Assembly: GCA_031416415.1 (NCBI GenBank)
Contig: JANOTP010000050.1
Location: 6,490 to 70,489, forward strand
Reading direction: 5' to 3'
Length of the DNA: 64,000 nucleotides
Source: JANYCO01 sp031416415
Lineage (GTDB): Bacteria > Bacteroidota > Bacteroidia > Cytophagales > Cytophagaceae
The notes under the pieces were generated by a model. That model ran no database searches, was not told the origin of the DNA, and saw nothing but the letters and a program-made list of their open reading frames with translations. This document shows positions 44,772 to 55,300 of the stretch, in pieces. How positions within the stretch are numbered: position 1 is the stretch's first letter; each line of letters starts with the position of its first letter. A program made the translations under genes and the position numbers.

Positions 44772-45119
44772 TTAAGGAGCGTTGGGGGAAATGATATTTG
44801 TAAAAAGTGTATGAAAATGTTTTTCAGAAAAAAGAACTCTTTTCAGTATATTAATACAATTTTCTTTCGCTGGTGAAAAGTCTATAAAAGAAAAGAAAAC
44901 TTCTTGTTCAAAATCGGGATTAAGTATTGAAACTACTACTGCCTCTAATCCATGTGCTACAGAGACTTTTTCCTCTTTGTCAGTTTTTTTATCTTTTTTT
45001 GAAATAGCAACTTTAGTTACTTCAGAAGTATAAGACACTCCTGCTGATGATGCGACTATGACAATGCTCAGCAACAGCAGAAAAAACCCTTTGGCGATAT
45101 GTAATTTGTTATTTTTCAT
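44772..45119 (-). CDS. Hypothetical small exported protein
   Basis: 115 residues with a hydrophobic N-terminal segment (12-26) that could be a signal peptide or an anchor, then a lysine-rich linker (KKDKKTDKEEKV) and a region with ISPNAP at the end. I do not recognise it. It has a good promoter match upstream and sits 96 bases before secDF, so readthrough into secDF is possible. Confidence 0.5.
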   Translation of the reverse strand: MKNNKLHIAKGFFLLLLSIVIVASSAGVSYTSEVTKVAISKKDKKTDKEEKVSVAHGLEAVVVSILNPDFEQEVFFSFIDFSPAKENCINILKRVLFSEKHFHTLFTNIISPNAP

Positions 45120-45133
45120 AACATTTTGGATTG

Positions 45134-45141
45134 CAAAGCTA
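45134..45141 (-). promoter_or_regulatory. TAnnTTTG box of the small exported protein gene
   Basis: TAGCTTTG on the minus strand matches the consensus exactly and lies 14 bases before the ATG at 45119. The upstream element is only TTTT at the expected distance. Confidence 0.4.
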
Positions 45142-45251
45142 TATATTTTTCATAAAGTAAAAAATTTTAGGTAATATTATTAAACCTAACACCTTTTACT
45201 TATTTTCGACGCAGAAAGTACTTGTATGTTTTATACTAATATTACTCTGGC

Positions 45252-45282
45252 CTTGGAATTAAAGTAAGTTGGCATAATTTTA
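45252..45282 (+). promoter_or_regulatory. Candidate promoter of the DUF4783 gene
   Basis: CTTG (45252-45255), a 19-base spacer and TAATTTTA (45275-45282) approximate the TTTG / TAnnTTTG pair, with about 32 bases of leader before the ATG at 45320. Confidence 0.4.
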
Positions 45283-45319
45283 GCGCATTGTTCTTAACTA
45301 TACTTTCAAATTTTATTTA

Positions 45320-45709
45320 ATGAAGAAAATTGTTTTATTTGTTTTTAATATGTTACTGATAAGCTTTTTAAGCCTTGCTCAGGAAGATGTTCTGACAAAT
45401 ATCAAAGTACATCTAAAGACAGGTGACGCTAAATCGGTGTCTAATTATTTTAATGATTTGATAGAAATCAGCATAAATGGCGAAAAGGGTAGTTATAGCA
45501 AAACTCAAGCAGAATTTATTTTAAAAGATTTTTTCCGCAAAAACCCACCTATTGACTATAAAAAAATTCATCAAGGTGCTTCAAAAGAAGGGTTAAATTA
45601 TATGATAGGCAATTATACTTGTGCCGATGGGTCTTATAGAGTTTACATAGTTGTAAAACTTTTTAAAGGGAGCTATCTTATTGACACCATAGATTTCAGC
45701 AAAGAATAA
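45320..45709 (+). CDS. DUF4783-like exported protein
   Basis: 129 residues: signal peptide ending at SLAQ (18-21), then a compact alpha+beta domain of the NTF2-like kind with the recurring elements VSNYFNDLIEISINGEKGSYSKTQAEFILKDFF (written here as two blocks VSNYFNDLIEIS and YSKTQAEFILKDFF) and YRVYIVVKLFKGSYLIDTIDF at the end. This matches the Bacteroidota family DUF4783, whose function is unknown. It precedes nadC on the same strand by 149 bases, a common neighbourhood in the phylum as far as I recall. Confidence 0.75.
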   Translation: MKKIVLFVFNMLLISFLSLAQEDVLTNIKVHLKTGDAKSVSNYFNDLIEISINGEKGSYSKTQAEFILKDFFRKNPPIDYKKIHQGASKEGLNYMIGNYTCADGSYRVYIVVKLFKGSYLIDTIDFSKE

Positions 45710-45858
45710 TTTCAATACTGTCTAACTATAACTTCTAACTAATTGATGGCTAGACGAAAATCAATTAGTTACAAAATAAACCTTCCAATTCCATATAAAT
45801 GTTTTTTTTTGAAACGAACTAGGTTAATTTTACGCCTGTTTAAACCAACGCACTTATT

Positions 45859-46710
45859 TTGGACTATTTATCAGAAAAATCTATCCTTCAATTTATTGAC
45901 GCTGCTCTTCTTGAAGATGTGGGAGACGGGGACCATTCCACGCTTTCCTCTATCCCTGTTGAGGCTGAAAGTAAAGCTAAACTGATAATTAAAGATAAAG
46001 GGATATTAGCGGGTGTGGCTCTCTCAGAAATGATTGTAAAAAGAATAGATCCTTCTCTTAAGTTGGAAGTGTTTATTCAAGATGGCAGTTACGTAAAAAT
46101 GGGCGATATAGGTTTTCATCTTTATGGAAGTGTACATGCTATTTTAAAGGCAGAAAGGCTTATACTAAATTGTATGCAACGCATGAGTGGTATTGCTACC
46201 CATACCTCTAAACTTGTAGATTCCATTAGTCATACAAAAGCAAAACTTCTTGATACACGTAAAACTACTCCTAATTTTAGAATTCCAGAAAAATGGGCAG
46301 TAAAAATTGGTGGTGGCGAAAATCATCGTTTTGGCCTATACGATATGATTATTCTAAAAGATAACCATGTAGATTATGCAGGAGGTATTCGTAAAGCTAT
46401 CGAAGGTGCCAAAGAATATGTAGAAAGAACAGGCAAAGCTCTTCGCATTGAGATTGAGACACGAAGCCTAAAGGAAGTTGAAGAAGCGCTGGCAACTGGA
46501 GGAATGCATAGAATTATGCTTGACAATATGACCGCAAGTACAATGGAAGAAGCGGTTAAGTTAATAGGTGGAAAATATGAAGTCGAAGCTTCTGGAGGAG
46601 TAACCGGAGAAACGATTAAAAGCATAGCAGAAACAGGCGTAGATTTCATTTCCGTAGGTGCTCTTACACACTCTGTGAGAAGTATGGATATTAGCCTTAA
46701 AGCATTTTAA
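45859..46710 (+). CDS. nadC: Nicotinate-nucleotide pyrophosphorylase (quinolinate phosphoribosyltransferase)
   Basis: Turns quinolinate and PRPP into nicotinate mononucleotide in NAD synthesis. 283 residues starting at a TTG codon: the N-terminal DYLSEKSILQFIDAALLEDVGDGDHS is conserved in relatives (shown as DYLSEKSILQFI and EDVGDGDHS), and the next ATG would remove it, so the TTG is the likely start. RKTTPNFR near 135, NHRFGLYDMIILKDNH near 155-170, and the C-terminal EASGGV and FISVGALTHS are the family motifs. The enzyme is an obligate dimer. The kmo gene for the quinolinate branch is 9.5 kb away. Confidence 0.94.
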   Translation: MDYLSEKSILQFIDAALLEDVGDGDHSTLSSIPVEAESKAKLIIKDKGILAGVALSEMIVKRIDPSLKLEVFIQDGSYVKMGDIGFHLYGSVHAILKAERLILNCMQRMSGIATHTSKLVDSISHTKAKLLDTRKTTPNFRIPEKWAVKIGGGENHRFGLYDMIILKDNHVDYAGGIRKAIEGAKEYVERTGKALRIEIETRSLKEVEEALATGGMHRIMLDNMTASTMEEAVKLIGGKYEVEASGGVTGETIKSIAETGVDFISVGALTHSVRSMDISLKAF

Positions 46711-46742
46711 ATTAATTATAATTTTAACGAATAAGAAATACA

Positions 46743-47234
46743 ATGATTATTAAAACAAAAAAATATCAGTTACCTAAAAAAACATACATTCAGATAGCCC
46801 TTACCGCACTAGGCAAAAAACAATGGTGGTATGTTGCAGGACCAATTTTATTTGGAGCAATTGCTTTTGCTCTACCTGCTTATAAATGGTGGTTTATCGT
46901 TACGGCAATTTTAGCAATTATTTTATACATACTTTTTTGGGCGATACAATTTGTGGGTGTTACACAATTACCGCAAAATCAAATTATGTTTGATCGACTT
47001 TCTTACGAAATAGATTCTCGTCAAATCATGATCAAAGTAGACCCTCGTCGTGGCAGCCCGATTGCTTGGGACATGGTAAAGGAAGCTTATGCAAATAAAG
47101 ATCATTTTCTTTTTATGATAAATAAAGCACAAATAATTTATCTCCCTTATAAAATATTTAATTCTGACTACGAAGTAAAATTTGTGGAGACAATCCTAAA
47201 AAGAAAGTCTTTAATTAAAGAGAAAGTAAAATAA
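46743..47234 (+). CDS. YcxB-like membrane protein
   Basis: 163 residues with two membrane helices (about 27-46 and 49-70) and a cytoplasmic C-terminal domain that resembles the YcxB family: MFDRLSYEIDSRQIMIKV, then IAWDMVKEAYANKDHFLFMI and YLPYKIFNSDYEVKFVETIL. The function of this family is not known. It follows nadC after 32 bases and may be cotranscribed. It ends at a strong bidirectional terminator. Confidence 0.75.
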   Translation: MIIKTKKYQLPKKTYIQIALTALGKKQWWYVAGPILFGAIAFALPAYKWWFIVTAILAIILYILFWAIQFVGVTQLPQNQIMFDRLSYEIDSRQIMIKVDPRRGSPIAWDMVKEAYANKDHFLFMINKAQIIYLPYKIFNSDYEVKFVETILKRKSLIKEKVK

Positions 47235-47243
47235 CCAATTTTC

Positions 47244-47295
47244 AGAAAAGCAAAAAAGGTCGATAATTTAAATTGTCGACCTTTTTTGCTTTTCT
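47244..47295. terminator. Bidirectional terminator, 20-bp stem
   Basis: AGAAAAGCAAAAAAGGTCGA (47244-47263) pairs perfectly with its complement at 47276-47295 around a 12-base loop. Runs of six A and six T sit in the arms. It closes the nadC/YcxB unit and the convergent FMN-protein gene. Confidence 0.93.
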
Positions 47296-47310
47296 ATAAA
47301 ATGAAACTAA

Positions 47311-48897
47311 TTAAGAAGTGACTTTCTTTTCATGACTGGCTAATCCTCCCATGTACTTGCACTCTTTTATAATACTAGTACCCTCAAATTTAACGGGCAC
47401 TTTTTCATAACCATAAGTATGATTAAGGGTTTGAGTAAGATTATTGTCACCCATACTTACATCTACATCACTCATCGTCATCTGGCTTGGGTGTTCATAG
47501 CCGCAGGCATGAGTAATCTCTAAGATTTCTTTACGAAGATTTTTCATATAGTTATAAAAACGCTCAGACTTTAACGTAACGTCTACTCCTGCCTGTAACC
47601 ATTTACTCTGAGTAGCAATGCCCGCAGGGCAACGGTTGGTATGGCATACTTGAGCTTGAATACAGCCAATTGACATCATAGCCTCTCTTGCAACATTTAT
47701 TAAATCAGCTCCCATAGCAAATGCCATCACTGATTTTGCTGGAAATCCTAATTTTCCAGATGCTATAAAAACTATTCTATCTGTGATGCCTCTGCTTGAA
47801 AACACTTTGTATACATTTGCGAATGCATAAATGAAAGGCAAAGAAACGTGATCTGCAAAAGCGGGAGGAGCCGCTCCTGTTCCTCCTTCACCACCGTCTA
47901 TGGTTATAAAGTCTGGGCCTTTGCCTGTTTTAACCATTAGATCTGCCAACTCTTCCCACATCTCCATCTTGCCAACTGCCGATTTAAATCCAACGGGCAA
48001 ACCTGTACGTTCGGCTATTTTTTCCAGAAAATCTACCATTTCTGGAATATTGCTAAACTCACTATGGAAAGTAGGCGACAAAGCATCTTGCCCCATCGGT
48101 ATGTGTCGGATGTCAGCTATCTCTTTCGTAATTTTTGCAGCTGGCAAAACGCCTCCTTTACCCGGCTTTGCTCCTTGAGACAATTTTACTTCTATCGCTT
48201 TTACAAAAGGGTTTTTACTAACCAATTCCGATAGTTTATCCATCGAAAACCCTTTTTCATCACGCACCCCAAAATACCCAGTACCAAAATGGAAAATAAC
48301 ATCAGCTCCATTTGAATGATATGGTGCTAACCCTCCTTCTCCAGTATTATGATAGCAACCTGCTTTTAGCGCTCCTTTGTTCATAGAATCAACGGCTTTC
48401 GCAGAAAGTGAGCCAAAACTCATAGCTGAAATATTAACTACCGAATAAGGTCTATAAGGTTTTCTTCTCTTATTATACAAGCCCATCACTTTGGCACAAG
48501 GCACGAAATTCATGTCTTTAGCATTGGGATGATCTTTAGCTGGTACATAATTAAACATGGTAGGGTTAATAAAAATATGTCCTGCGCTGAAAATATCTTG
48601 GTCAGTTCCAAAGCCAGAATAATTATTTTCTCTTTTTGCAGAAGCATAAATCCAAGAACGATCACTTCTTTTGAAAGGTAATTCTTCTCGGTTATTAGCC
48701 ACTATATATTGGCGCAATTCAGGTCCAATTTTTTCCAGCAAATAACGCAAATGGCCAACTACAGGGAAGTTATGTTTGATTGTTTGTTTTTTATTTAAAA
48801 AAACATCTTTAAAAGCTACTCCGGCTAAAAATATTATGGGATAAACCCACCAAGGTATGCTTACAATAAAATTTACTATACTAGTTACAATGTTCAT
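47311..48897 (-). CDS. FMN-binding glutamate synthase-like protein (GltB central domain)
   Basis: 528 residues. One N-terminal membrane segment (about 15-30), then a TIM-barrel FMN domain like the synthase domain of GltB: ISAMSFGSLS near 150, GEGGLAPYHSNG near 180, KLSQGAKPGKGG near 240 and DGGEGGTGAAP near 345. The Fe-S cluster cysteines are seen in IGCIQAQVCHTNRCPAGIA near 410. No amidotransferase domain and no GltD partner are present, so it is the stand-alone family found widely in bacteria and archaea; true glutamate synthase activity is not certain. Confidence 0.88.
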   Translation of the reverse strand: MNIVTSIVNFIVSIPWWVYPIIFLAGVAFKDVFLNKKQTIKHNFPVVGHLRYLLEKIGPELRQYIVANNREELPFKRSDRSWIYASAKRENNYSGFGTDQDIFSAGHIFINPTMFNYVPAKDHPNAKDMNFVPCAKVMGLYNKRRKPYRPYSVVNISAMSFGSLSAKAVDSMNKGALKAGCYHNTGEGGLAPYHSNGADVIFHFGTGYFGVRDEKGFSMDKLSELVSKNPFVKAIEVKLSQGAKPGKGGVLPAAKITKEIADIRHIPMGQDALSPTFHSEFSNIPEMVDFLEKIAERTGLPVGFKSAVGKMEMWEELADLMVKTGKGPDFITIDGGEGGTGAAPPAFADHVSLPFIYAFANVYKVFSSRGITDRIVFIASGKLGFPAKSVMAFAMGADLINVAREAMMSIGCIQAQVCHTNRCPAGIATQSKWLQAGVDVTLKSERFYNYMKNLRKEILEITHACGYEHPSQMTMSDVDVSMGDNNLTQTLNHTYGYEKVPVKFEGTSIIKECKYMGGLASHEKKVTS

Positions 48898-49394
48898 GAA
48901 ATGAGTATTATTATACGATTCGAGTTATAAATTTTTTATCAATTTAAAAAACGTAAGAGGCTGATAAAGGTTCGATTTTTAGAATAAATCTATTATTCAT
49001 TTGTAACTACTACTAACTTAAAATACACAACAAATCTTAGAGGCACTAAGTTTAAAATCTTAGGGTTGATTCATCTTTTTGATACAAATATGAGATTGAT
49101 GAAGATAGTATTTAGGCTAACCTCTGTAATTTAATTCAAAGGGTCTAAAAATCAGTTCGAAAGACAATTTTTTAACAATCTCCCAATTACTAAACCATTT
49201 TTCTTCATTTTTTATTAAAAAAGATCCAAAATATAGAATTATACTAAGAATAAACTGTATAGTTTATTGAACTATTCTAAGGTATGAATTTATTAATTAG
49301 TTTTGTAAAAATACACAGCTATCTCATTTATAATCATTCATAACAAAATCAACTAACTCAATAATTTTTCCAAAAATTATTCCAGCCTACTACT
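48898..49394. other. Intergenic region before the giant T9SS protein
   Basis: Nearly 500 bases between divergent genes with no coding frame of note. It contains an 8-bp inverted repeat AATAAACT/AGTTTATT (49249-49268) about 30 bases upstream of a TAGTTTTG promoter box. The rest is AT-rich with nothing I can identify. Confidence 0.5.
49298..49305 (+). promoter_or_regulatory. TAnnTTTG box of the giant adhesin gene
   Basis: TAGTTTTG fits the consensus and gives a leader of about 83 bases. No clear -33 box; instead the inverted repeat at 49249-49268 lies where an activator might bind. Confidence 0.4.
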
Positions 49395-52300
49395 ATGAAA
49401 AAATTACACTTTCTACTTACGCTATTATTGACTGGTTCATTCTACCTTTCACAAGCACAATCACCAGGCGCGTACTTGCAAACTACTACGCCTACAATAT
49501 GCAAAGGAGAACCTGCAAAATTAAGACTATTTTTATATGATCTACCTAACCAATCTCCTCCATTTGAGATAACTTATTCTATAAATGGCGTTTCAACTAC
49601 TATAAGTGGCATCACTGCTGCACAATTAACCACAACTATCTACAATTCAAAAACATACTTCACCTATGATTTTAATGTAACGTTAAACACTTCGACTTCT
49701 ATTACGCTCACCCAAGTTAAGGACGGGTTAGGAGCAGCAGTAGCTATAGTATCTAATCAAGTTTGGATAACTATCCAAAACACTACCCCTACATTTTATT
49801 TATCAAATGGGGCCAACCCAAGCTGCAGTGGCAGTGCCACTACCTATCAGGCAGGCTATATACCTTGTCAAGTGTTTAGTTGGGAATATTCTGAAGATGG
49901 AATCACTTATTTGACTCATAGTACATCTGTTTATACGGCTGTTTTTAATTTTATTAATACAGGTTTAACCGCAAAAAATTTCTATATAAGAATAAAAGTA
50001 GGGACAAATGGTAATGAGATTTATTCTACACCTCTAATACAAAATGTACTTCCTACTTTACAACCTGGGTCAGTACAAGCTAGCACATTGCATATTTGTA
50101 ACGGGCAAACCTTGACATTAACCTCCACAGGACATTCCGGTTCAGTGAAATGGGAAGTAGAAGACGGTTTTGGATGGAGAGCATTAGGTAATGGAAATCC
50201 ATATTCTTCAATAAATTATGGTAATGGAGCCATTCAAAAATACAGAGCAGTATATAATTATAGTTCTCCTTCTTGTACGCCTATTTATTCATCTGAAATT
50301 AGCGTAACAACTTATGGAATATCACCTCCATCTGTTATATACCCACTTACTAAAACAGTTTGTAACAACGAACCGTTTACAATAATAAGCTATGGTGGGG
50401 GTACGAATTTGCAATGGCAACAATCAGAAGATGCATCCATCTATACGGACATTCCGAATGCAACTTCTAGAACTTTAGATCATACGTTGATAAATTCTGG
50501 GACTACAAACAAAATAGTTTACTTACGAATTCGAAATTTCTCCCTAGGTTGTGGGACTTCCTATAGTGATGTTGTAACCTGTACCGTGACACCTTCCCCT
50601 GCAGCAGGCACAAGTACTGCTTTTCCTGAAGATATCTGCTCTGGACAAAAAGCTAACTTGCAATTAAACTCATCTGTTGGGAATATTCAATGGTATTATT
50701 CTAGCGACAATATTAATTTCAATCTTCTTTATTTCTCTACTGGAGCTTCTACTTTTTCTAATACTCTCGGCACTAATAATACCGTAGAAAAAATTTATTT
50801 CAGAGCAACGAGTAGCATTTCAGGCTGTGCCACAACACCAGTCTCTACTGTATCAAGTGTAAATGTTTACAAATCTCTGTCAAAGGCCTATTTCTATCCT
50901 TTAGCTAAAACAGTTTGTACAAATGAAGCTTTTTCTATTATTCCTACTTATTCTACTGGCAATCAACAATGGGAACAATCAGAAGATGGTTTCCTTTACA
51001 GCGAGATTCCTAATGCTACTTCAGCAACATTAAACCACAGCCTACTAAACACTGGTAGCGTAAATAAAACTGTATACCTTCGTTTAAGATCTTATTCTTT
51101 AGGCTGTGGATCAGCATATAGTGACCCTTTGGTTTGTACTGTCAGACCTGCTCCAGCAATTAGCATTGCTAGCATTTCCCCTTCAAACGTTTGCTCTGGA
51201 CAGTCATCCTCTTTAAGCCTTACCTCTGCATCGGGAGATGTGCAATGGTATTCTTCAGTTGACAACTTAACCTTCCAAATTTTATATCCTGGAACAGGGT
51301 TAAGTACACAACTAAATTCCCTATACACTAATACCAATGAGGAGCTACGTTACTATAGAGCTGTTAGTAAATTTACAGAATGTGCTTCAACAGCTGTTTC
51401 CAACACAGTCATACTAACATTAAATAAAATAATTTGGCCCGCAGGTTATCCTTCTGAGATGTATAACCTTAAAGTATGCAACGGTAATAGCGCTTTAGTT
51501 AAGGCACTTCCAGTTTCAGGAGCCAATTTCCAATGGTATGAAAAAATAGGGAATGATTATATTGAGATACCAGGAGCAACAACTATTGACTATCAAACTC
51601 CAGTACTTATTAATACTACTTCGGCTGTCATTACTAAAACATTTTCATATTCTATCATAAATGGCGCTTGTGCTAGATCTGCAGGTCAACTAAACATCCC
51701 TGTATACCCAACGCCAGTTGCAGGAACACTCACCACAACAAAAAACGAACTTTGTAAAGATCAATTTGCAACTCTTAACCTTTCTGGAAACACTTCCTCT
51801 AATACTAGCTGGCTTTATTCAACAAACGGAGGCACTACTTTTACTGTTTTTAATTCTTATAGTACATCTTTATCTTCTGTTTACGTAAATCTTGTATCAC
51901 AAAATTATATAGATGTACTTTATAAAGTTTCTGTTACCGATAACGTTTGTGCGCCAGTAATTTCAAATACAGTTAACATAAGAACGTATAATGTTTCTCC
52001 TGACTATGTCTTTAGCTTGAATGAACCTTATCCAAAAGCTATCTCCTTATGTGAAAAAACAAACGGTGAACTAATACGCCTTAAAAACACTACACCATTT
52101 TTTGGAACTTACATATGGCAGCAAAGTAGCAACAACGTTACTTTCATTGACATTGTTGGATCAGATAATCTTCCTAATTATACACTTCCTGCTTATACAA
52201 ATACAACTGGAGCAACACAAACTTTTTATTATAGAGCAAAATTAACAAATGGAGCTGCTTGTATTAAATATTCAGACGTTTATACTGTCAATATAAGTAG

Positions 52301-55300
52301 GCAACTTCAAATTGGTACATTATCGGCTACCTCAGCAACAGAGTTTTGTCAAACAGGAAATCTAACCGTGGTTTTAACTGGTCACAATGGTAGTTTGAAA
52401 TGGTATAACAATGGTGGCAATAGCAACCTTTGGGGCACTGGACTTACAAATACATTTACCTTGTATGCAAGTGGCACAAAATCTACTGCAAATGTATATG
52501 CGGAAACGAGTATAACTGATTATGCCTTCCCTAGTTTTTATTGCCAACTTAGATCTAATGTTGTTCAAGCAACAATATATAGCAATCCTCAAGGTTACTC
52601 GGGAACTTTGACAATCGCCAATTGCAGAACAATTAAACATGGCGAACAAGCTACTCTAAACATTGGAGGAACGGTTATAGGCGATCATTATCAATGGCTA
52701 GTCAAATCTCCTGGTTCTACTACTTTTGTTCCATACAAAAACACACTATTACCAACACTTACCACAGATCCTTTAGATTATATAGCAACTCCTAATCCAA
52801 CCTTTTACGAATTTAAAGCTATGGTTCTGAATGGCGTTTGTACAACATCTAGTCAAGTAGGTTATACCGTTTTAGTGAAAGTTATACCGCAACTACCAGA
52901 ACTGATAGTACCATCCACAATTTGTTCTCAAACCAGTTTTATTGTTAAAATAAAAAACTATGGACAATCTAGCGTTACACTTTTTAAAACAGGGACAACA
53001 ACCAATTATCCACTTACTACTGCTACACTCCCTGGTTATTGGTCTGCTACAATTCCAATAACAGCTACAACGTCTTACTCATTAATTTCAAATTATGGAA
53101 CTACGTGCTCTAATTTTACTGACAATTTTACAATAACTAAAGATGCTCCACTTTCTATTCCAACCATAATCAATGGGGCAACGAATATTTGTCCGGATAA
53201 TTTAAGCTTGAATTATTCCGTTCCAGTGCAAAACACAGCTACTTATGAATGGGCGATTGGACAACCTGCCATGGGTACATTTACAAGTAATGGGGAAAAT
53301 ATAGTCTTTACTCCTACGCCTGGCCTTTATGGCAGCACTTCGATTCTTTGTAGAGTTTCTAACAGCTGCAATACCACTTTATATGCTAGCAAATCAATTA
53401 TCATAAATCCAGCTCCTGCAGTACAATTTGTAGGATTACCCTCTGATGTATGTTTATTTTCAACACCGATACAACTTAATTCAAATGTAATAGGTGCGAT
53501 CTTTAATGGCACAAATGTAACAGCCGGATATTTTGACCCTAGTTCAATTGGTTCATTTTACCCTACTATAACCTACACAGATCCAATTACAACTTGCGCA
53601 ATTACAAAAACTCAATTAATTGAAGTACGTCCACTCCCTCTTGTGAATGCAGGACCAGATCTAACGGTTTGCCAAGGAACATCTATTGTTCTTACAGGCA
53701 ATGGCACAGGTGTTACGAGTTACAGCTGGAATCAAGGTGTTATAAACAATACTGCTTTTATTCCTAGCGCATCAAGCTATACAGTAACAGGAAGTTCAGC
53801 TTATGGGTGTACGGCCACAGACAATGTATCCGTTATAATAAATCCTCTTCCTATAATCAATAACATTGCCGACAAATCGGTGTGTGATAATAATTCATTT
53901 TCTGCCTCGCTAACATCCTCAAATTTACCTACCGCAACGTTCGATTGGGCATCTTCAACAACTACTCCTTCTATTGGCGGATATTCAAATGGTAGCGGAT
54001 CCCTCATTACAGATCTACTTACAAATAGTGGCAGCTCTGGCAGTGTTACTTATATTGTTTCCGCAACAAAAAATAGTTGCGTTGGCACTAAAACATTTAT
54101 AGTGACGGTAAATCCAAATCCTTTGATTACAAGTACACTTTCAAACGCAACGCCATGTCCTAATCAGACAATTACCTATTCTTATACTAGACAGTCTGGC
54201 TTTACATACAACCAATCATTTTCTTCTAACCTAATTCCAGTAACAATTAACAATACAATTCCTACACAAACAATAAACACTCTTTTGCCCGATATGCAGA
54301 ATAGCACTATTAATCTACTAGTAACTAATTCTAGTACAAATTGTGTTTCTTCTGAAACGAAACAAATAAATGTTAAACCACTACCGATCATCACTGCTAC
54401 TGATGCTACCGTTTGTGCTGGAACGCTCGCTGATATATTAATTCTTAGCAATGATCCACTTGCTACTTATGATTGGATTTTATATAACCCACCTGGATCT
54501 TTATTAGGATTAACCGCTAGTGGGACAGGCAACCACATTCTTGGAACTCCAGAAGGGAGCGGCACTGCAACCTATGGAATACAGTCTACAGGTAGTAATG
54601 GATGTTCTACTTACAACCCAACAATAGTAAGATTAACAGTAAATCCTAATCCTGTTCATAGTGTAACGGTATCCTCAAACAGCGTTTGTGAGGGTTCTTT
54701 TGTAAGTATACATATAGGAACACCCGCAAACCCTCCAGGATTTTTCTATGGGTTGACCCCTCCTGCAGGATTCATTTATCAAGGCAGTGGCGGTAATCCC
54801 AGCGGTTATGGTGTTGGGTTTAATACTGGCTCTGCAAGTGGCAGCTTTATTGTAACATCTTCTACTAATAATGGCACAGGGTGTGGAAGAGTTACGACAT
54901 ACCCTATTACTGTAAACCCATTACCTACTGTAACTGCAGGACCAGACAAACAAGTTTGCCAAGGAACATCAATAATTCTCTCTGGTGCTGGCACAGGAGC
55001 TATAAATTACACTTGGGATAAAGGAGTTCAAGACAATGTATCATTTATACCTACTTCAACTATTTACACCGTAACGGCTCATACAGCTTCAGGCTGTATT
55101 GCAAGTGATGCAGTAGCTGTAATAGTGAATCCTAAAGCTGATCTTCAAATTATTGGACTTCCTAATATAGTATGCTTAAACTCTGGCGCACTTACGTTAT
55201 CCGCAAACATTGCAGGTGGGGCTTTCTCTGGTCAAGGTATGAGTGGAAATCAATTCACGCCAAGTACAAGTGGGCTTAAAACAATCACTTATACTTATAC

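Noticed and set aside
45743..45985. 80-residue plus-strand frame before and inside nadC
   Set aside because: It overlaps the start of nadC in another frame and is rich in unusual Leu/Arg runs. nadC from the TTG at 45859 explains the region.
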